From Pseudonocardia nigra (lineage in GTDB: Bacteria; Actinomycetota; Actinomycetes; Mycobacteriales; Pseudonocardiaceae), in NCBI RefSeq assembly GCF_019396355.1, contig NZ_JAHKRK010000019.1, positions 1-64,000 on the forward strand: DNA of 64,000 bases. Reading direction: 5' to 3'. The notes beneath the pieces are model-generated. The model was not told the DNA's origin. It made no database searches and was given only the letters and a program-made list of their open reading frames with translations. The translations under genes and the position numbers were made by a program. Positions within the stretch are counted from its first letter, which is position 1; every line of letters starts with the position of its first letter. Below are positions 20,164 through 29,271 of this stretch, piece after piece.

Positions 20164-20255
20164 CGCTCGGTCGCCCGTCCGCTGTCAGTTGCTGATCGTT
20201 GACAGGGTGCCCGCCGGGTGCGTTGATGGGTGGGTCAGCGAGGACGGTGCCTGCC

Positions 20256-20588
20256 ATGCACGAGCTGTCCATCACCGAGAGCGTGATCGCCGCCGTGTCC
20301 GAACACGTGGGCAGCACGCCGGTGCGCTCCCTGACGTTGGAGATCGGCCGGTTGTCCGGCGTCGTGCCCGACTCGGTCCGCTTCTGCTTCGAGCTGTGCG
20401 CCCACGGCACCCCCTGTGAAGGCGCGCGGCTCGACATCGTCGACACGCCGGGACGCGCCCGCTGCCGGGACTGCGGGGACGAGATCGAACTGCCCGACGA
20501 GATCGCCCTGTGCCCGTGCGGCAGCGCGAACCTCGAGATCACGGGCGGTCGGCAGCTGAAGATCAAACAGCTCGAGATCGGGGACTGA
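20256..20588 (+). CDS. hypA: Hydrogenase nickel-insertion protein HypA
   Basis: A 110-aa HypA. The N-terminal MHEL motif with nickel ligand H2 is exact, which fixes the start at 20256. The zinc site uses C70, C73, C86 and C88, so the second half is CPC rather than the usual CxxC. It delivers nickel to the hydrogenase large subunit together with HypB. It is followed almost directly by the hypB region and then hypF on the same strand, apart from the main hydrogenase operon on the other strand. Confidence 0.93.
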   Translation: MHELSITESVIAAVSEHVGSTPVRSLTLEIGRLSGVVPDSVRFCFELCAHGTPCEGARLDIVDTPGRARCRDCGDEIELPDEIALCPCGSANLEITGGRQLKIKQLEIGD

Positions 20589-20589
20589 C

Positions 20590-21185
20590 GTGTGCGCGAC
20601 CTGCGGGTGCTCCGGCGCCGGGACCCGGGTGGACGGCGAGCACCATCACCACGAACACGACCACGACCACGACCACGACCCCGCACCCTCGCGCGTGATC
20701 ACGCTCGAGCAGGACATCCTCGCCAAGAACGACTTGCGCTGCTCGACGCGGCGCGGATCGAGGGCACCGGATGCCCGGCCGTGCAGATCAACACCGGCAG
20801 CGGGTGCCACCTGGACGCCGAGATGCTCGAGCGCGGGCTGCGGGTGCTGCAGCCGGTCGACCGCTCCGTCGTCATGATCGAGAACGTCGGCAACCTGGTG
20901 TGCCCGGCGCTGTTCGACCTGGGGGAGCGCGCCAAGGTCGTGATCATGTCCGTGACCGAGGGTGCCGACAAGCCGCTGAAGTACCCGCACATGTTCCGGG
21001 CCGGCGGGGTGCTCGTCCTCAACAAGGTCGACCTGCTGCCCTACGTCGACTTCGACGTGGCGCGGTGCGTCGACTACGCGATGCAGGTGAACCCCGACCT
21101 GGAGGTGTTGCAGCTCTCGGCGACCCGCGGCGACGGGCTGGACGCCTGGTACGCGTGGCTGCGCGCGCAGCGTGACCTGCGATGA
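20590..21185 (+). pseudogene. hypB: HypB nickel GTPase, internally deleted and frame-shifted
   Basis: The N-terminal part (from GTG 20590) is intact HypB: MCATCGCSG, a His/Asp repeat tail, then ITLEQDILAKND ending near 20735. The text resumes in another frame as ALLDAARIEGTGCPAVQINT and continues normally through SVTEGADKPLKYPHM and NKVDLLPY to 21185. Compared with the family, about 55 codons between AKND and DAARI are absent, including the whole P-loop (SSPGxGKT) and the EGD region. The two halves are out of frame. As read, the product cannot bind GTP. Either this is a real deletion, with nickel insertion relying on another protein or high nickel, or an assembly collapse. The remaining sequence is well conserved, which argues for artefact or a very recent event. 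Confidence 0.85.
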
Positions 21186-21198
21186 CGGGCGTCCCGCC

Positions 21199-23463
21199 AT
21201 GACCGTCGTCCGGGCCCGGATCCGCGTCGAGGGGGTGGTGCAGGGCGTCGGGTTCCGTCCGTTCGCCCACTCCCTGGCCATGCGCCTGGACCTCGGCGGG
21301 CTGGTCGGCAACGACTCCGAGGGCGTGTTCGTCGAGGTGGAGGGCGACGCGGCGGCGGTCGGGGAGTTCCAGCACGCACTGCGGCGGGACGCCCCGCCGC
21401 TGGCCGTGATCGAGCGGGTCACCGCCGAGGAGTGCACCCCGCGGGGCGACCGGGCCTTCACCATCGTGGCCAGCCGGGCCGGCCCGGCGAGGCACACCCT
21501 CGTCTCCCCGGACACCGCCACCTGCGCCGCCTGCCTCGCCGAGCTCGCCGACCCGGACGACCGGCGCCACGGGCACCCGTTCCTCAGCTGCACCCACTGC
21601 GGGCCCCGGTTCACGATCGTCACCGACGTCCCCTACGACCGCCCGGCCACCACGATGGCCGGCTTCCCGATGTGCGCCGCCTGCGCGGCGGAGTACTCCG
21701 ACCCGGCCGACCGCCGGTTCCACGCGCAGCCCATCTGCTGCCCCGCGTGCGGGCCCGCGCTGCGGCTGCTCGACGCCGACGGCGGCCCGCGCGACGGTGA
21801 CCCGGTCGCCGGCGCGGCCGCGCTCCTCACCTCGGGGGCGGTGCTCGCCGTCAAGGGGCTCGGCGGGTTCCACGTCGCGGCCGACGCCACCTGCGAGGGG
21901 GCGGTGGCGGCGCTGCGTGCCCGCAAGCACCGGGAGGACAAGCCGTTCGCGGTGATGGTGCCCGACCTCGACGCGGCCCGTCGGCTCTGCGCGGTGGACG
22001 CGGCCGCGGAGTCCGTGCTGACGAGCGCGCGCCGCCCCATCGTCCTGCTGCCCCGGCGCGCGGACGCCGCGGTGGCGCAGGCGGTGGCCCCCGGCAACGC
22101 CTCACTCGGCCTGGTGCTGCCATACACGCCGCTGCACACCCTGCTCGCCGCCGCGCTCGGCCGCCCGTTCGTCCTCACCAGCGGCAACGTCTCCGACGAG
22201 CCGATCGCCTACACCGACACCGACGCGGCCGCGCGGCTCGGCGGGATCGTCGACGCGACGCTCACCCACGACCGGCCGATCCACACCCGCACCGACGACT
22301 CGGTGGTCCGCCTCTTCCGGGGCCGGGAGTACCCGCTGCGCCGCTCCCGCGGGTACGTGCCGCATCCGCTGCCGTTGCCGTCGCCGGCGCACCGCCCCGT
22401 GCTCGCCTGCGGGGCGGAGCTGAAGAACACCTTCTGCCTGGCGCGCGACCGCCACGCCTTCGTCTCCCACCACATCGGCGACCTGGAGAACTACGAGACC
22501 TACCGGTCGTTCACCGAGGGGATCGCGCACTTCCGGCGGCTGTTCGACATCGTCCCCGAGGTCGTGGCGCACGACCTGCACCCCGACTACCTGTCCACGA
22601 AGTACGCCCGCGAGCTCGACGGCGTGGAGCTGGTGGGGGTCCAGCACCACCACGCGCACGTCGCGTCCTGCCTGGCCGACAACGGCGTGACCGGGCCCGT
22701 GATCGGTGTGGCGCTCGACGGCCTGGGATACGGCACCGACGGCACGATCTGGGGCGGGGAATTCCTGCTCGCCGACCTCGTCGGCCACCGGCGCCTCGGG
22801 CACCTGGACCCGGTGCCGATGCCGGGCGGGGCCGCCGCGATCCGGCAGCCCTGGCGGATGGCGGCGGCCTACCTCGGCGCGGCGTACCCCGAGGGGCTGC
22901 CCGACGGCCTCGACGTGGCCCGGCGCAACAGCGAGCGGTGGGCGCCGGTCGCCGCCATGGCGCGCAGCGGCCTGAACTCGCCGCTGACGTCGAGCGCGGG
23001 CCGGCTCTTCGACGCCGCGTCGGCGATCCTCGGTGTGCGGGACGCGGTGAACTACGAGGGCCAGGCGGCCGTGGAGCTGGAGCAGCGGGCCGACCGCGCC
23101 CACCGCGGGAGCTACCCAGCACGCCTGGTGGGCGAGGACCCGTTCCGCGTACTGGGCTCCGACCTCGTCCGCGGTGTCGCCGACGACGTCGTCGCGGGCG
23201 TGGCCACCGGGACCGTCGCCGCCCGGTTCCACAACGGGCTCACCGCAGCCGTCGTCGCGGGGTGCCGGCGCGCCCGGGAGGTCACCGGGACCACCACGGT
23301 CGCACTGTCCGGCGGGGTGTGGCAGAACGTGCTGCTGCTCACGAGCGCGGTCGACGCCCTGGAGGCCGCCGGCTTCGCGGTGCTGGTGCACTCCCGGGTG
23401 CCCACCAACGACGGCGGCATCAGCCTGGGCCAGGCAGCGATCGCCGCCGCGACGCACGCGTGA
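21199..23463 (+). CDS. hypF: Carbamoyltransferase HypF
   Basis: A 754-aa, full-length HypF. In order it has an acylphosphatase domain (EGVVQGVGFRPFAHSL), two zinc fingers (C109/C112/C131/C134 and C159/C162/C181/C184), a YrdC-like domain (LAVKGLGGFHVAADAT, RKHREDKPFAVM) and a Kae1-like carbamoyltransferase domain (VQHHHAHVASCLADN, VALSGGVWQN). It makes the thiocarboxamide that HypE turns into the cyanide ligands of the [NiFe] centre. The start at 21199 gives the normal N-terminus. It lies 13 bases after the hypB stop. Confidence 0.94.
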   Translation: MTVVRARIRVEGVVQGVGFRPFAHSLAMRLDLGGLVGNDSEGVFVEVEGDAAAVGEFQHALRRDAPPLAVIERVTAEECTPRGDRAFTIVASRAGPARHTLVSPDTATCAACLAELADPDDRRHGHPFLSCTHCGPRFTIVTDVPYDRPATTMAGFPMCAACAAEYSDPADRRFHAQPICCPACGPALRLLDADGGPRDGDPVAGAAALLTSGAVLAVKGLGGFHVAADATCEGAVAALRARKHREDKPFAVMVPDLDAARRLCAVDAAAESVLTSARRPIVLLPRRADAAVAQAVAPGNASLGLVLPYTPLHTLLAAALGRPFVLTSGNVSDEPIAYTDTDAAARLGGIVDATLTHDRPIHTRTDDSVVRLFRGREYPLRRSRGYVPHPLPLPSPAHRPVLACGAELKNTFCLARDRHAFVSHHIGDLENYETYRSFTEGIAHFRRLFDIVPEVVAHDLHPDYLSTKYARELDGVELVGVQHHHAHVASCLADNGVTGPVIGVALDGLGYGTDGTIWGGEFLLADLVGHRRLGHLDPVPMPGGAAAIRQPWRMAAAYLGAAYPEGLPDGLDVARRNSERWAPVAAMARSGLNSPLTSSAGRLFDAASAILGVRDAVNYEGQAAVELEQRADRAHRGSYPARLVGEDPFRVLGSDLVRGVADDVVAGVATGTVAARFHNGLTAAVVAGCRRAREVTGTTTVALSGGVWQNVLLLTSAVDALEAAGFAVLVHSRVPTNDGGISLGQAAIAAATHA

Positions 23464-23470
23464 GGGAATG

Positions 23471-23539
23471 GCAGCAAGGTGGCAATGCTGCTGTCCAGTG
23501 ACAGTATTGCCACCTTGCTGCATCCCCACCTTGCTGCCG
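23471..23539. repeat. Long hairpin repeat with a third half-copy
   Basis: GCAGCAAGGTGGCAAT (23471-23486) is perfectly complementary to 23506-23521. A shorter inner stem CTGTC/GACAG folds inside. A third, direct copy of the right half, CCACCTTGCTGC, follows at 23526. It lies between convergent hypF and the 23562 gene. It may terminate both or be a member of a dispersed palindrome family. There is no T run after the stem. Confidence 0.6.
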
Positions 23540-23561
23540 TACCGGGCGTGCGTGGTGCCGG

Positions 23562-23969
23562 TCAGCCGCCCTGGTCGCCCGGCTCGCCCGCCACCGGGCT
23601 GTCGGTCTCGTCGGGCTGCTGCGAGATCCCGCTTTCGTCCGGCTCCTTGCCGTGCGGACGGCCCGACTCGCCCTTGCGGCCCTCCTCGCCGGCGTCCTGC
23701 CCGGACCGGTCCTCGCCCGCCGTGGTCAGGTGCTCGCCGACGCCGAGCGCGGGTTCGGGCGCCATGTCGGTGTCGCCCATGCCGTCCCGCTCCTCGTCGG
23801 ACACCACCCGGCCCGGGTTGCCGGTGCTGGAGACCTCGTTCTCGGGCGGCGTCTCCGCGGAGTCGCCCGACGACCTGCTGATCGGGTTCTCCTGGATCGC
23901 CGGCTCCTCCTTCTCATAGGGAGGAGTCACGCCCTGCGCTTCCTGTTGCGGGGGGCCTGGGATGCTCAT
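23562..23969 (-). CDS. Acidic, disordered hypothetical protein at the end of the hydrogenase operon
   Basis: A 135-aa protein with AGGAGG before ATG 23969. Composition is dominated by Glu, Asp, Pro, Gly and Ser (for example EKEEPAIQENPISR and GRVVSDEERDGMGD), with almost no hydrophobic core, so it is predicted to be intrinsically disordered. It lies 23 bases downstream of hypE on the same strand, the last gene before the convergent hypF. I recognise no family. It could be unrelated to hydrogenase and simply read through from hypE. Confidence 0.6.
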   Translation of the reverse strand: MSIPGPPQQEAQGVTPPYEKEEPAIQENPISRSSGDSAETPPENEVSSTGNPGRVVSDEERDGMGDTDMAPEPALGVGEHLTTAGEDRSGQDAGEEGRKGESGRPHGKEPDESGISQQPDETDSPVAGEPGDQGG

Positions 23970-23992
23970 CGCGTCCTCCTGACGGATTCCGG

Positions 23993-25090
23993 CTAGCAGA
24001 TACGGGGCAGTGGGTCGCCGATCAACATGTCGACGATGCGGGTGCCGCCGAACTCGGTGCGCAGCAGCACCAGGGTCGGGGGGTCGGCCTTGACCTCCCC
24101 GATGATCGCCGCGCCGGCACCCAGCGGGTGCGCCTGCAGCGCGGCCAGCGCGGCCTCGGCCCGCGTCCCGTCCACGACGACGACCATCCGGCCTTCGCAC
24201 GCCACGTAGAGCGGGTCGATGCCCAGGATCTCCGACGCGCCGCGGACCTCGGCCCGCATCGGGACGGCGGCCTCGTCCACCACGACCGCCACCTCGGACG
24301 CCGCGGCGGCCTCGTTGAGGATCGTGGCCACCCCGCCGCGGGTGGCGTCGCGCAGGCAGCGGACGCCGTCGGTGCCCGTCAGCAGGGCGTCGACCAGGCC
24401 GGCCAGCGGTGCGGTGTCGGAGGTGATGTCGGAGCTGATATCGAGCTCCCCGCGGGCCAGCATGATCGTCACGCCGTGGTCGCCGATCGGGCCGGACACC
24501 AGCACGGCGTCCCCGAGGCGCGCCTGGTCCGCGCCGAGCGTGACGTCGCGCTCCAGCACGCCGACACCGGCGGTGTTGATGTAGCAGCCGTCGGCCTTGC
24601 CCCGCTGCACCACTTTGGTGTCCCCGGTGACGATGGTGACCCCTGCCGCCTTGGCGGCCGCGGCCATCGACGCGACGATCCGCTGCAGGTCCGCCACCGG
24701 GAAGCCCTCCTCGAGGATGAACCCCGCGGACAGGTGCAACGGCCGCGCCCCGGACATCGCGAGGTCGTTGACGGTGCCGTTCACCGCGAGCTCACCGATG
24801 TCACCCCCGGGGAAGAACAGCGGCGAGACGACGTAGGAGTCGGTGGTGAGCGCGAGGCGGCCGCCCGCGGCGGGGAAGACGGCCTGGTCCTCCAGCCGCT
24901 CGAGGACCGGGTTGCGGAACGCGTCGAGGAACAGCGCCTCGATCAGGGTGTGCGTGGCCTTGCCGCCCGCCCCGTGCGCCATCGTGATCCGCTCCTCACG
25001 GATCTTCGCCTTGCGCCGGCGCGCCTTGTCGATCCGGTCCAGGACCTGCTGCTCCCGGCCCGCCTGCGCGCCGGTGATCTGCCCGGTCAT
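23993..25090 (-). CDS. hypE: Hydrogenase maturation protein HypE
   Basis: A 365-aa AIR-synthase/PurM-like protein. The early MAHGAGGKATHTLIEALFL and internal VTGDTKVV are characteristic. The protein ends in PRIC, so the C-terminal Cys that carries the thiocarboxamide, later dehydrated to thiocyanate, is present. It passes CN- to the HypCD complex. It overlaps the hypD stop (ATGA). About 35 extra residues precede the usual start; an internal start near ITMAHGAGG is possible. Confidence 0.93.
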   Translation of the reverse strand: MTGQITGAQAGREQQVLDRIDKARRRKAKIREERITMAHGAGGKATHTLIEALFLDAFRNPVLERLEDQAVFPAAGGRLALTTDSYVVSPLFFPGGDIGELAVNGTVNDLAMSGARPLHLSAGFILEEGFPVADLQRIVASMAAAAKAAGVTIVTGDTKVVQRGKADGCYINTAGVGVLERDVTLGADQARLGDAVLVSGPIGDHGVTIMLARGELDISSDITSDTAPLAGLVDALLTGTDGVRCLRDATRGGVATILNEAAAASEVAVVVDEAAVPMRAEVRGASEILGIDPLYVACEGRMVVVVDGTRAEAALAALQAHPLGAGAAIIGEVKADPPTLVLLRTEFGGTRIVDMLIGDPLPRIC

Positions 25091-26243
25091 CGGCCCGTCG
25101 CCCGCACCGACGGCGTCGGGAGGGCCGTCGCTCGGCGCACCCGTTCGCGGCTGAACCGGCCGAAGTTGTAGTACGCGGCGCACGCGCCCTCCGACGACAC
25201 CATGCAGGTGCCGATCGGCGTCTCCGGCGTGCAGGCGGTGCCGAAGACCTTGCACTCCCAGGGCTTGAGCACGCCCTTGAGCACCTCGCCGCACTGGCAG
25301 GCCTTCGGGTCGGCCACCCGGACGCCGGGCACGTCGAAGATCCGTTCGGCGTCGAACGCGCTGTACGCCGGCCGCACCTGCAGCGCCGAGTGCGAGATGA
25401 AGGCCAGCCCGCGCCACTCGAAGTACGGCCGCAGCTCCATCGTCTCGCCGATGGCCCGCAGCGCCTTGAGGTTGCCCTCCCACGGCACCACCCGGCTGTA
25501 CTGGTTCTCCACCTCGCACCGGCCCTGGGCGAGCTGGAGCAGCAGCTGGTACACCGACTGCAGGATGTCCAGCGGCTCGAAGCCCGCGCACACCAGCGGC
25601 TTCCCGTGGTCGCGGGCGATGAACTCGTACGGTCGGCAGCCGATCACCGTGGAGACGTGCCCCGGTCCGACGAACCCGTCCAGCCGCAGGTCCGGCGAGT
25701 CGAGGATCGCCTTGATGGCGGGGATGATCGTGACGTGGTTGCAGAAGATCGAGAAGTTCTCGATCCCCTCGGCGGCCGCCCGCAGCACCGTCATGGCGGT
25801 GGACGGGGCCGTGGTCTCGAACCCGATCGCCATGAACACCACCCGCTTGTCCGGGTTCTGCCGGGCGATCTTGAGCGAGTCCAGCGGCGAGTAGACCATC
25901 CGGATGTCGGCGCCCGCGGCGTTCGAGTCGAGGAACGACCCCCGCGAGCCAGGCACCCGCATCATGTCGCCGAACGTGGTCATGATGACGTCGGGTCGCT
26001 CGGCGATGGCGATGCCGCGTCCACCCGGCCCATCGGGATCACGAACACCGGGCAGCCGGGGCCGTGCACGAGCGTGACCGTCTCGGGCAGGTAGTCCTCC
26101 AGCCCGTGCTTGTCGATGGTGTGCGTGTGCCCGCCGCACACCTCCATGAACTTGTAGTGGCGGCCGGGTTCGCACAGGGCGGCGATCTGCGCGGCCAGCG
26201 CCCGTGCCTTGGCCGCGTCCCGGAACTCGTCGACGAAACGCAT
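25087..26243 (-). CDS. hypD: Hydrogenase maturation protein HypD (apparent single-base frameshift)
   Basis: About 385 aa if one base is restored. Residues 1-75 are read from ATG 26243 (MRFVDEFRD, MEVCGGHTHTI, HGPGCPVFV). After MGRVDA, near 26014-26017, the frame changes and continues as IAIAERPDVIMTTFGDMM to the stop. One missing C in a short C run explains it fully. Conserved Cys residues in CGGHTHT, GPGCP and the C-terminal Cys-rich Fe-S region (ACQCGEVL, WECKVFG) are present. HypD carries a [4Fe-4S] cluster and assembles Fe(CN)2CO with HypC. It sits between hypC and hypE, as usual. I regard the shift as probable sequencing error. Confidence 0.9.
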
Positions 26244-26255
26244 CCCGACGCCCTC

Positions 26256-26528
26256 CTACTCGATCTGCGATTCGAGCAGGGCGGCCATCTCGTCCTCGTA
26301 GGCCTGCCCGATGCTCTCCAGGAAGTCCAGCGCGGCCTTCGCCTCCGCCTCGTCGATCTTCGACATGGCGAAGCCGACGTGGATCAGCACCCAGTCACCA
26401 GGGCCGACCTCGCCGTCCTCGAGCAGGCCGATGTTGATCGCGCGCTTCACGCCGCTGACGTCCACCGTGGCCAGGTCGGCCCGATCGACGTGGATCTCGA
26501 CGACTTCTCCCGGTATCCCGAGGCACAT
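26256..26528 (-). CDS. hypC: Hydrogenase assembly chaperone HypC
   Basis: A 90-aa HypC/HybG/HupF protein. It starts MCLGIPGEVVEI, so the essential Cys2 is in place and defines the start. DWVLIHVGFAMSKIDEAEA is the standard second half. It binds HypD and the large-subunit precursor to deliver the Fe(CN)2CO unit. It lies 12 bases upstream of hypD. A second, divergent HypC-like protein is encoded at 34638-34850. Confidence 0.94.
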   Translation of the reverse strand: MCLGIPGEVVEIHVDRADLATVDVSGVKRAINIGLLEDGEVGPGDWVLIHVGFAMSKIDEAEAKAALDFLESIGQAYEDEMAALLESQIE

Positions 26529-26590
26529 GCCGCCACCTTCTTCCGACTCGGTTCCTGCGAGGACGGACAGCTCTTCCGCGGGTGCGTCCC

Positions 26591-26692
26591 TCACATATCG
26601 CGGATCCTGCGGTAACGGTTGATGTCCGGGAGGGTCTTGGCCACTGCCACGGCGACGGCACCCATCAGTGCCAACACGACCAGCTTGCGCAC
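26591..26692 (-). CDS. Tiny membrane peptide of the hydrogenase operon (DUF6893-like)
   Basis: A 33-aa peptide: a basic start VRKL, a single hydrophobic helix (VVLALMGAVAVAVAKTL) and a basic tail (DINRYRRIRDM). The GTG at 26692 is 8 bases after GGGAGG; an in-frame GTG at 26701 is too close to that site. It lies between the protease gene and hypC on the same strand. Peptides of this form (DUF6893, from memory) recur in actinobacterial hydrogenase loci. Function is unknown; one possibility is membrane tethering of a complex that lacks its own membrane subunit. Confidence 0.7.
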   Translation of the reverse strand: MRKLVVLALMGAVAVAVAKTLPDINRYRRIRDM

Positions 26693-26697
26693 GTTCT

Positions 26698-27216
26698 TCA
26701 CCTCCCTTCCCGAACGGTGGCGGCGGGGTGGGAGGTGAGCTCCTCGCCGATCAGGCGGCGCAGCTCGCCGAGCGCGACGTCCACCGCAGCGGCGACGGGC
26801 TCGGACAGCCCCATGCGCTCCTCCACCACGGCGGGCTCGCAGCCCAGGACCAGCACCCGTCCCGGCGTGCCCCCCAGCATCTCCAGCAGCGCGAGCACCT
26901 CCGCGGGTGCCATGGCGTGCGCGTCGAGGACGGCGCCCCGCTCGACGAGCTCGTCCGAGGAGGGCACCGGGGGAACGTGCTCGGCGCCGACCTCCACGAC
27001 GTAGACCTCGCCCGGCGTGCCACCGCGGGGGGTGGCGTCCACCAGGATCGTGCTGTCGTAGCCCTCGAGCAGCTCGTAGGCCAGGTGCAGGCCGCGGATG
27101 CCGAAGTCGGCGACCTGCACGCCGTCGGGCTGCGGCTCCTGCGCCAGGCGGCGCACCACCTCGACGCCGAAGCCGTCGTCCCCGAGGAAGACGTTGCCCA
27201 CGCCCGCGACGATCAT
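26698..27216 (-). CDS. Hydrogenase maturation endopeptidase (HyaD/HupD-type)
   Basis: A 172-aa protease beginning MIVAGVGNVFLGDDGFG. The first acidic nickel ligand lies in GDDGFGVEV and further family motifs are VDATPRGGTPGEVY and DAHAMAPAEVLALL (His ligand). It removes the C-terminal extension of the [NiFe] large subunit after metal insertion, here expected just after the His of DPCLPCGVH in HhyL. The start overlaps the end of the upstream unknown gene (27213). Confidence 0.92.
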   Translation of the reverse strand: MIVAGVGNVFLGDDGFGVEVVRRLAQEPQPDGVQVADFGIRGLHLAYELLEGYDSTILVDATPRGGTPGEVYVVEVGAEHVPPVPSSDELVERGAVLDAHAMAPAEVLALLEMLGGTPGRVLVLGCEPAVVEERMGLSEPVAAAVDVALGELRRLIGEELTSHPAATVREGR

Positions 27217-28630
27217 CGGCACGGTCCCACCTCCACCGGCTCGACCTCGTCGGGGGAGAAGTAGAGGTAGCGGCCGTGGGCGAGCATCACCTCGGCCGCG
27301 TCCGGGTCGTCGTCCGGTGTGACGGCGAGGTGCCACTCGTCGTCGACGTTGCACAGCACGGCCGCGACGGTGGCGACGCTGCCGTCGAGGAACATGTCCT
27401 GGGCGTCGGTCCGGTTGCCCCGGGGCCGGAGCACGACCCGGCTGCCGCGGGCGACCGGCACGCCGGCCACGATCACCGAGTCGGTCTCCGGGGACACCGA
27501 CGCGTCCGAGCCCGGGTCCCACCACGGTGCCAGCTCGGCCGGGTCGTCCGACCCCGCCCCCGATGTCGTGGCGGACCGCGGGTGCGGGGCGACGCCGGGC
27601 AGGTACCGGATCGCGCCGTGCAGCCGGTCCAGCACCTCCTGGGGCATGCCGTCGACCCGGTCGATGATCGCCGCGGCGCGCGGGTCGGTGGCCCTGGCCT
27701 CGCGCTTCTCCTCGTCGGTGAGCACCATCGTGCGCAGCGAGAGGATCTCGTCGTTCTCCAGCCCGTCGAAGAGCTCGCCCGGGCTCTCCGGCGCGATCTC
27801 CGGGTGGTCGTAGAGGATGATCGGGGAGGCGAGCAGGACGTCGCGCCGATCCCGGTCGCCGACCAGCACGGGCCAGACGCCGACGTTCTCGCACCCCGCC
27901 ACGATCGGCCTGGCCCACTCCGGGGGCTCCAGCAGCGAGAGGAACTCGCCGCCGGTCACCGCCAGCACGGTGTGCGCCGCCACCAGCGCGCGGCGCAGCG
28001 CCTCCTCCCGCGACCCGACCGGCTCGGCCGACGCGTTCTCCACCCGGGCGTGCACCCGCAGCACGTAGGGACCCGGGAGGGGCCGGGGGGACAGGTGCAG
28101 CACGCCGTCGAGCTGCCGCCGCTCCCGCACGATCCGGCCGACCGTCGTCCCGGACGCGTCGCGAAGGGGCTCCTCCAGTCGTTCCGCCGCGATCCGGAAC
28201 GGCACGGCGCGCTCCTGCCCGACCAGCTCGGCCACCGCAACGGCGGTGTCGAACTCGGTCTCCACGGCCTCGTCCCATCCGAACAGGCGCTCGCCGTCGA
28301 CCGTCAGCTCGGGCACCGGGGTGAAGCCGGCCCCCCGTCGGCGCGCTCGAGGCTCTTCGTCTGCACGTGCAGGAACCGCACCCGCAGGTGCAGCACCGCG
28401 CCGTCGCCGTCGGGCTCGAGCAGGCACTCGGTCTGGTGCGCCGAAGGTTCCCCGCCGTCGGTCCAGCTCGGCGGCATGAGCACCTCGAACTGCCAGCGCA
28501 CCTGGTTCTTCGCGGCGGGCGCGCGGTACGGGTAGAGCAGGTAGCCCTCGAACAGCACCGCGTCGGCCACCCGCAGGGCGGGGTCGAAGAGGCCGGGCCC
28601 GGTGGCGGTCGGGGTCGCGTCGGCGGTCAT
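27213..28630 (-). CDS. Conserved-type unknown protein of the hydrogenase operon (apparent frameshift)
   Basis: About 472 aa if the C run at 28331-28336 is corrected (six present; seven would restore the frame). The N-terminal part starts at ATG 28630 (MTADATPT) and has FEGYLLYPYRAPAAKNQVRW and LHLRVRFLHVQTKSLE. The second part has FTPVPELTVDGERLF, LLEPPEWARPIVAGCENVG and LVGDRDRRDVLLASPIILYD, ending with a domain that includes VCN-like VLCNVDDEWHLAV and YLYFSPDEVEPVEVG. It has no membrane segments or metal motifs I recognise. It overlaps the DUF6084-like gene by ATGA and the protease start by 4 bases, so it belongs to the operon. Function is unknown. Confidence 0.75.
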
Positions 28631-29271
28631 GGTGGGTACTCCCCGGCCTGCTTGAGCAGCGCCGCGAAGGCGTCCTCCCACGTGGGCAGCGCCTTGCCGG
28701 CCTTGTATCGCTGCAGCGCGTCGATCGTGTCGCTGCGCAGCCGGATCCAGCCGCTGTTCGGGAAGAAGCGGTCCATGAGGTCCCGCCACACCGTCACCGG
28801 CACCCGGTAGCGGGCCTCGAGGCTCCAGGGCACCTGCTCGACCTCGAACCCACCATCGTCGGTGCGGCGGAAGGCGGTGCCGCTGAACAGCAGCAGCATC
28901 GGGATCTCGCCACCGGCCAGGCCGTGGAAGTACTTCGCCGTGCCGACCTCGAAGTCGTACGTGTACGCCACCGGCACGTCGACCTCGGTCTGCCCGGCGA
29001 AGCTCGCCACCATCACCCCGACGGAGGCGAACTGCATCGGCTTGAGGCTGTCGCCCCACTGCGGGGTCTCGCCGAACAGCTCCAGCAGCCGCTCGGCCTC
29101 GCCGGCGTCGTAGCGGCGCCGGGCGGGTTCGATGCGGATCTGGCAGCGCAGTGCGATCGCGTGCACCCGGACGCCGGTGGACTCGGTCACCCGCAGCCGG
29201 AACACCATCGTCGGTGCGGCCGCGTACAGATCGGGTCGCACGTCGACACAAGTGATCGCCAGCTCACTCAT
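28627..29271 (-). CDS. DUF6084-like protein of the hydrogenase operon
   Basis: A 214-aa soluble protein. Features are PTMVFRLRVTESTGVRVHAI, ALRCQIRIEPARRRY, YTYDFEVGTAKYFHGLAGGE and FPNSGWIRLRSDTIDALQRY. The beta-rich pattern and text match, from memory, the DUF6084 family found in actinobacterial hydrogenase loci. It overlaps the DUF5947-like gene upstream (ATG 29271) and the unknown gene downstream. No catalytic site is visible. An assembly or scaffold role is possible but unproven. Confidence 0.75.
   Translation of the reverse strand: MSELAITCVDVRPDLYAAAPTMVFRLRVTESTGVRVHAIALRCQIRIEPARRRYDAGEAERLLELFGETPQWGDSLKPMQFASVGVMVASFAGQTEVDVPVAYTYDFEVGTAKYFHGLAGGEIPMLLLFSGTAFRRTDDGGFEVEQVPWSLEARYRVPVTVWRDLMDRFFPNSGWIRLRSDTIDALQRYKAGKALPTWEDAFAALLKQAGEYPP

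Noticed and set aside
20592-21185. The second half of hypB as an independent gene
   Set aside because: The first 40 or so codons in that frame are nonsense, and the text matches HypB only from its middle onward. It is a fragment of hypB.
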